The notes beneath the pieces were generated by a model. The model was not told where the DNA came from. It saw only the letters and a list, made by a program, of their open reading frames with translations, and searched no databases. Shown here piece by piece: positions 60,874-64,000 of a stretch of 64,000 bases of DNA. How positions within the stretch are numbered: the first letter of the stretch is position 1; each line of letters begins with the position of its first letter. The stretch lies in NCBI GenBank assembly GCA_028023455.1, contig JAQFVV010006246.1, positions 1,417,501-1,481,500 on the forward strand. Direction: 5' to 3'. The DNA is from Epiperipatus broadwayi. Taxonomy: Eukaryota; Onychophora; Udeonychophora; Euonychophora; Peripatidae. The position numbers and the translations under genes were made by a program.

Positions 60874-63732
60874 GTAATGGGCTGGTGGATTCGACAAGAG
60901 ATAGGGGGAGTGCATCTTTCTATGGTCGGACTTCGGGTCTTTGGATAGGATGCAAGTGATTACAAGATGAAATACATAACCTATGATTGTACCTACTTCC
61001 AATAGACTAGCTCTACCTATTTTTATTAATCTTGATACAATTTGGATCAGTTCATTCAATTCTCATCCCTTTCTAGCCACGTTATACGACAGTATTCAAA
61101 CTCAGGGAGTAATTGCTTGAGCTCTCTTATCAGGAAAGGAGATCACACTAATAGTAGTTATTGCATCTCTATATAGGTGATAATTAATTACCAAAAATCA
61201 ATTAAGCATAAGATATATAAAAAATATGTATGTGCAGTAGAAGTATATATGTATTAAAATTTATAATAAGTGACTTAAATATGTATATGTATTTCCTCTA
61301 TCATAATAATAATATTGATAAGTGTAAAATTAAATAAGATAATAATGTTTATGTCAGGTATGTGAATAATGAAGAATTATAAAGCTGATGGTGGATAAGG
61401 AAATAATGATGAGCTAGAGACCAAATTAAAAATAATGAATTATATAAACATTTATTGATTAACAAAAATATAAAGTATGAATAACAATTTAATCTGACAC
61501 AGGTAATTTGTTTTGTCAAGAATGAATTTCTACCATATTGATATCTATAATGATATTAATAAAAATAAAATCCTCACCCTTACCCAATGGTAGAAGTTCA
61601 TGTACTTGACCAATTATTTACAACAACGAATATGTAAATAGTGTTATATATATATGTGATTGCGATTTTAGCTGGTTAATTTACAATATATATACAAACA
61701 TAACAAAAAAAATATCTTTGTTGTCTAGATAGATCAATGGTTATAAATCATTCATTTAAAAATAATATAAAAGTAAGCTTAATTAATATACTGTGAGATA
61801 ATATTGAAATCTCTTACCTCTCATTTTCCTTTATGTTGTCAAAGTCAGTCAGATAGGGAGGTCAAAACTAGTAATTTTTTATTATTTCATTCTAATGAAA
61901 ATGATAACACACAAAAAATAATTAAATCTAATATCCCCCCCCCCTCATTACTTTCATATGGAATTTTCCTAAAATTATAACACATTGGCTTCCAATTGTA
62001 GAAAACGAAAATTTATAAATAGACTAAAAATAAAACAATTCTTATCCCATTATGTTAATTAAAGTTCGATGAGTCTGCTAGAAACTGTTTATTTTCCAAA
62101 TAAATTCCTATGAATGGAGATGAAGTTCTGCTTCCACAAAGAATAAAGTTTTTTTGTCTGGGTCAAAAAACAATAATGTTCTCCAATTATCCTGTCTTGG
62201 ATTTGGTTAGGTTTCCTCTAAATGGACAGGTAAAATCTTTAACTTTCATGGCCTTATTGATGACATATTATTACCCTATGGTATAAACTGTTCAGCAAGC
62301 AATCATGGTATAAAAATAATATATATTTATTGATTTATTTGCTTCTCAAGACTTCAATGATGATATTACTATATATCAAAACAATTAATTATTGAATATT
62401 ATTGCAACAACGTAAATTTAACTAAAATTGTCTAATTAGCGAATAATTAAATATTTCCTTTCAAATTATTTATTCCACTTCAAACAATTGCCTTAAAAGT
62501 TCAGCTTTTGATCATTTTGATTAATATTTTAAAATATATATATATTTAAATTCAAACATATACATCCATTTTTGTATTCAAATTTCTTTTAAGCAGAAAA
62601 AAAAAAATTCTATCTTAGAATGCAGATGACAATATAACAATTAATAACATGTTGTAGATCGTGTGAAGTTTTTTTTTTTAAGTATATCATCAACCTTGAC
62701 ATTTCCTATTGTTTAGCAGACAATATATATAAATGGGATTATAAATAATTATTTATAAATATTTTAAATTTCGTTTCTACAACTGGTTGCTATGTGATTA
62801 GATTTTAATTTAGTCCTTGTTTTTTGAGGTTTATGTGCAAGTTTTTGGTATAGTTCTCCCCAGTTAGTAACATATAACACGTTTTATTCCAGTGTTAGTA
62901 TACCTATCTGTTTTCTCTAGTAATTAATGGCTTTTTATTATTTCTTTAAAAATAAAAAGATGTTTATTTAAATGTATGTGTTGGAAAGAATAAATATTTA
63001 TATGATAATTAGCTTGGCAATTTATTGGTTACACAAATATGTCTATGTGGCTCCAATTGGCAGAGTGTCTTAAATAACTGGATGGTGTGGCAGGTTGTAG
63101 CACATCACTACAACATCCCTTTACTTACAGGGTTAAAATTCTGACTTATGGAAAGAATTTTAGCACTTACATATAAGTATGTATTTATTTAATGCTGGAT
63201 TGAGTTAGGTTTCAATGAAGGGTTTTAAAATTTACTCCAATGTGGCTTAATTTTATCAACTAGTCTTTCAAAAATACTTTACACTTTCTTTTTATGGTTA
63301 AGTCATCTCATTTAAAGTGTGATTTGAACTTAGGGTTTTTATTGGATATGTGAGTGAAACAATTAACTGGTAATGTGTCTCTATTTAGACGGCACATAAA
63401 TTTATTTATTAGCCTTCATCCTGCTTCTTTTTTGAGTCTTACTGGATTTTTTTGAAGGTCTAACTAAATATTAGAGCATCCATTACTCTGTATGGATTGA
63501 CTCTTCTATCTTGGTTAATGTCAAGATAACCCAATGCTTTTAAAGCATTAACCCGGGTATACCCTCATCAAAAAAAAATAATATCCCTAGTTATGTACAT
63601 TTTTTTACATAAATCACCTAGATATATATACTTTTTCCTTTTTGATATTGACTTTATCTCTTACTATGCTTTAATTATTACTTCTAGTTATTATTCCAGC
63701 TGCGTTGTGCAATCTATAAGGCAACTGTATGT
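60874..63732. other. Intron or retroelement flank, no gene recognised
   Basis: 60880-61150 is a relatively G+C-rich block beginning GGGCTGGTGGATTCGACAAG that looks like part of an old repeat. A C10 run lies at 61935-61944. The part nearest 63732 may include the 3' end of the edge-truncated retroelement, but no long terminal repeat was recognised. Confidence 0.4.
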
Positions 63733-64000
63733 TCACATGGAGATTCCAAAATATGGTTTTAAGATATGGGTATTATATGTTCCACATACCTCTCTTCCAA
63801 TGTCAATCCGATATGCATTATGACCAGATTGTTTTACTATTGTAAATTGTCCCTCATATTGATTGAAAAACTTATGGTACATATTATCTTGCAGTTTGCT
63901 GATATGTGGGGTTTTTATCAAGACTTGGTCCCCAACTTTAAAATTGTAATATACCTTTCTTTTTTTATCTCTATTTCTTTGGTCAGCCATTTTCTTGAGC
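63733..64000 (-). CDS. Integrase C-terminal domain of a Gypsy-type element (partial, runs off window)
   Basis: The minus-strand frame is open from the window edge to the stop just below 63733. It contains YYNFKVGDQVLIKTPH, then KFFNQYEGQFTIVKQSG, HNAYRID and a final NTHILKPYF. This is the characteristic small beta-barrel at the C-terminus of Ty3/Gypsy integrases, which helps bind DNA during insertion. No stop or frameshift is seen in this 85-residue stretch, unlike the older element at 54950-59130, so this copy may be younger. The catalytic core would lie beyond position 64000. Confidence 0.85.
   Translation of the reverse strand, partial: LKKMADQRNRDKKRKVYYNFKVGDQVLIKTPHISKLQDNMYHKFFNQYEGQFTIVKQSGHNAYRIDIGREVCGTYNTHILKPYFGISM

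Noticed and set aside
63050-63150. Possible tRNA-derived SINE (box A-like TGGCAGAGTGTC, box B-like GGGTTAAAATTCT)
   Set aside because: The boxes are about 75 bp apart and box B is poor. No cloverleaf folds by eye and no tail or target duplication was seen.

Overview
This is a very A+T-rich animal (metazoan) window, most likely from an invertebrate. It is full of microsatellites and decayed transposable elements. I see no prokaryotic features, no rRNA or tRNA genes and no CRISPR array. The species cannot be read from the sequence.

Only two stretches look like functional host coding sequence. They are two plus-strand exons, 8900-9116 and 33219-33403, with good splice sites and matching reading phases. 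Each encodes half of a CUB domain, and they join in frame across a 24.1 kb intron. The tight CUB-to-CUB junction resembles cubilin-type CUB arrays. The whole window is therefore probably intronic sequence of one very large CUB-repeat gene, with intron sequence before 8900 and more than 30 kb of intron after 33403.

The introns hold layered mobile elements. (1) 250-448 is a hairpin MITE flanked by TA. (2) About 7015-8335 is a tract with almost no cytosine on the plus strand: two C in about 1.3 kb while G stays common. (3) 11184-24338 holds three same-strand copies (A, B, C) of a roughly 3 kb non-coding family with TG...CA ends and a hairpin at its 3' end. A fourth copy (D, 48265-50787) lies in the opposite orientation. 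Copy A is split by a 1.8 kb insertion and a small MITE. (4) 20454-20572 is a hairpin with a hammerhead-like core. (5) 29535-31700 is an inverted repeat enclosing a minus-strand gag-like fragment with a CCHC knuckle. (6) 36500-52340 is a nested stack: a minisatellite, into which inserted a 9.05 kb foldback element (43163-52214, 8-bp target duplication), a 6.0 kb non-LTR retrotransposon (37147-43138, 15-bp target duplication), and copy D inside the foldback's right arm (4-bp target duplication). (7) 52876-53700 is the 3' part of a Penelope-like element. (8) 59130-54950 on the minus strand is a decayed Ty3/Gypsy-type element. (9) 63990-63733 on the minus strand is the integrase C-terminus of another such element running off the window.

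The best candidates for something undescribed are the cytosine desert, the giant near-perfect hairpin element lying in a host intron, and the TG...CA hairpin-ended non-coding family. Every transposon coding region has frameshifts or stops, so no active element is evident apart from possibly the edge-truncated integrase. All similarity statements were made by eye, without alignment software.
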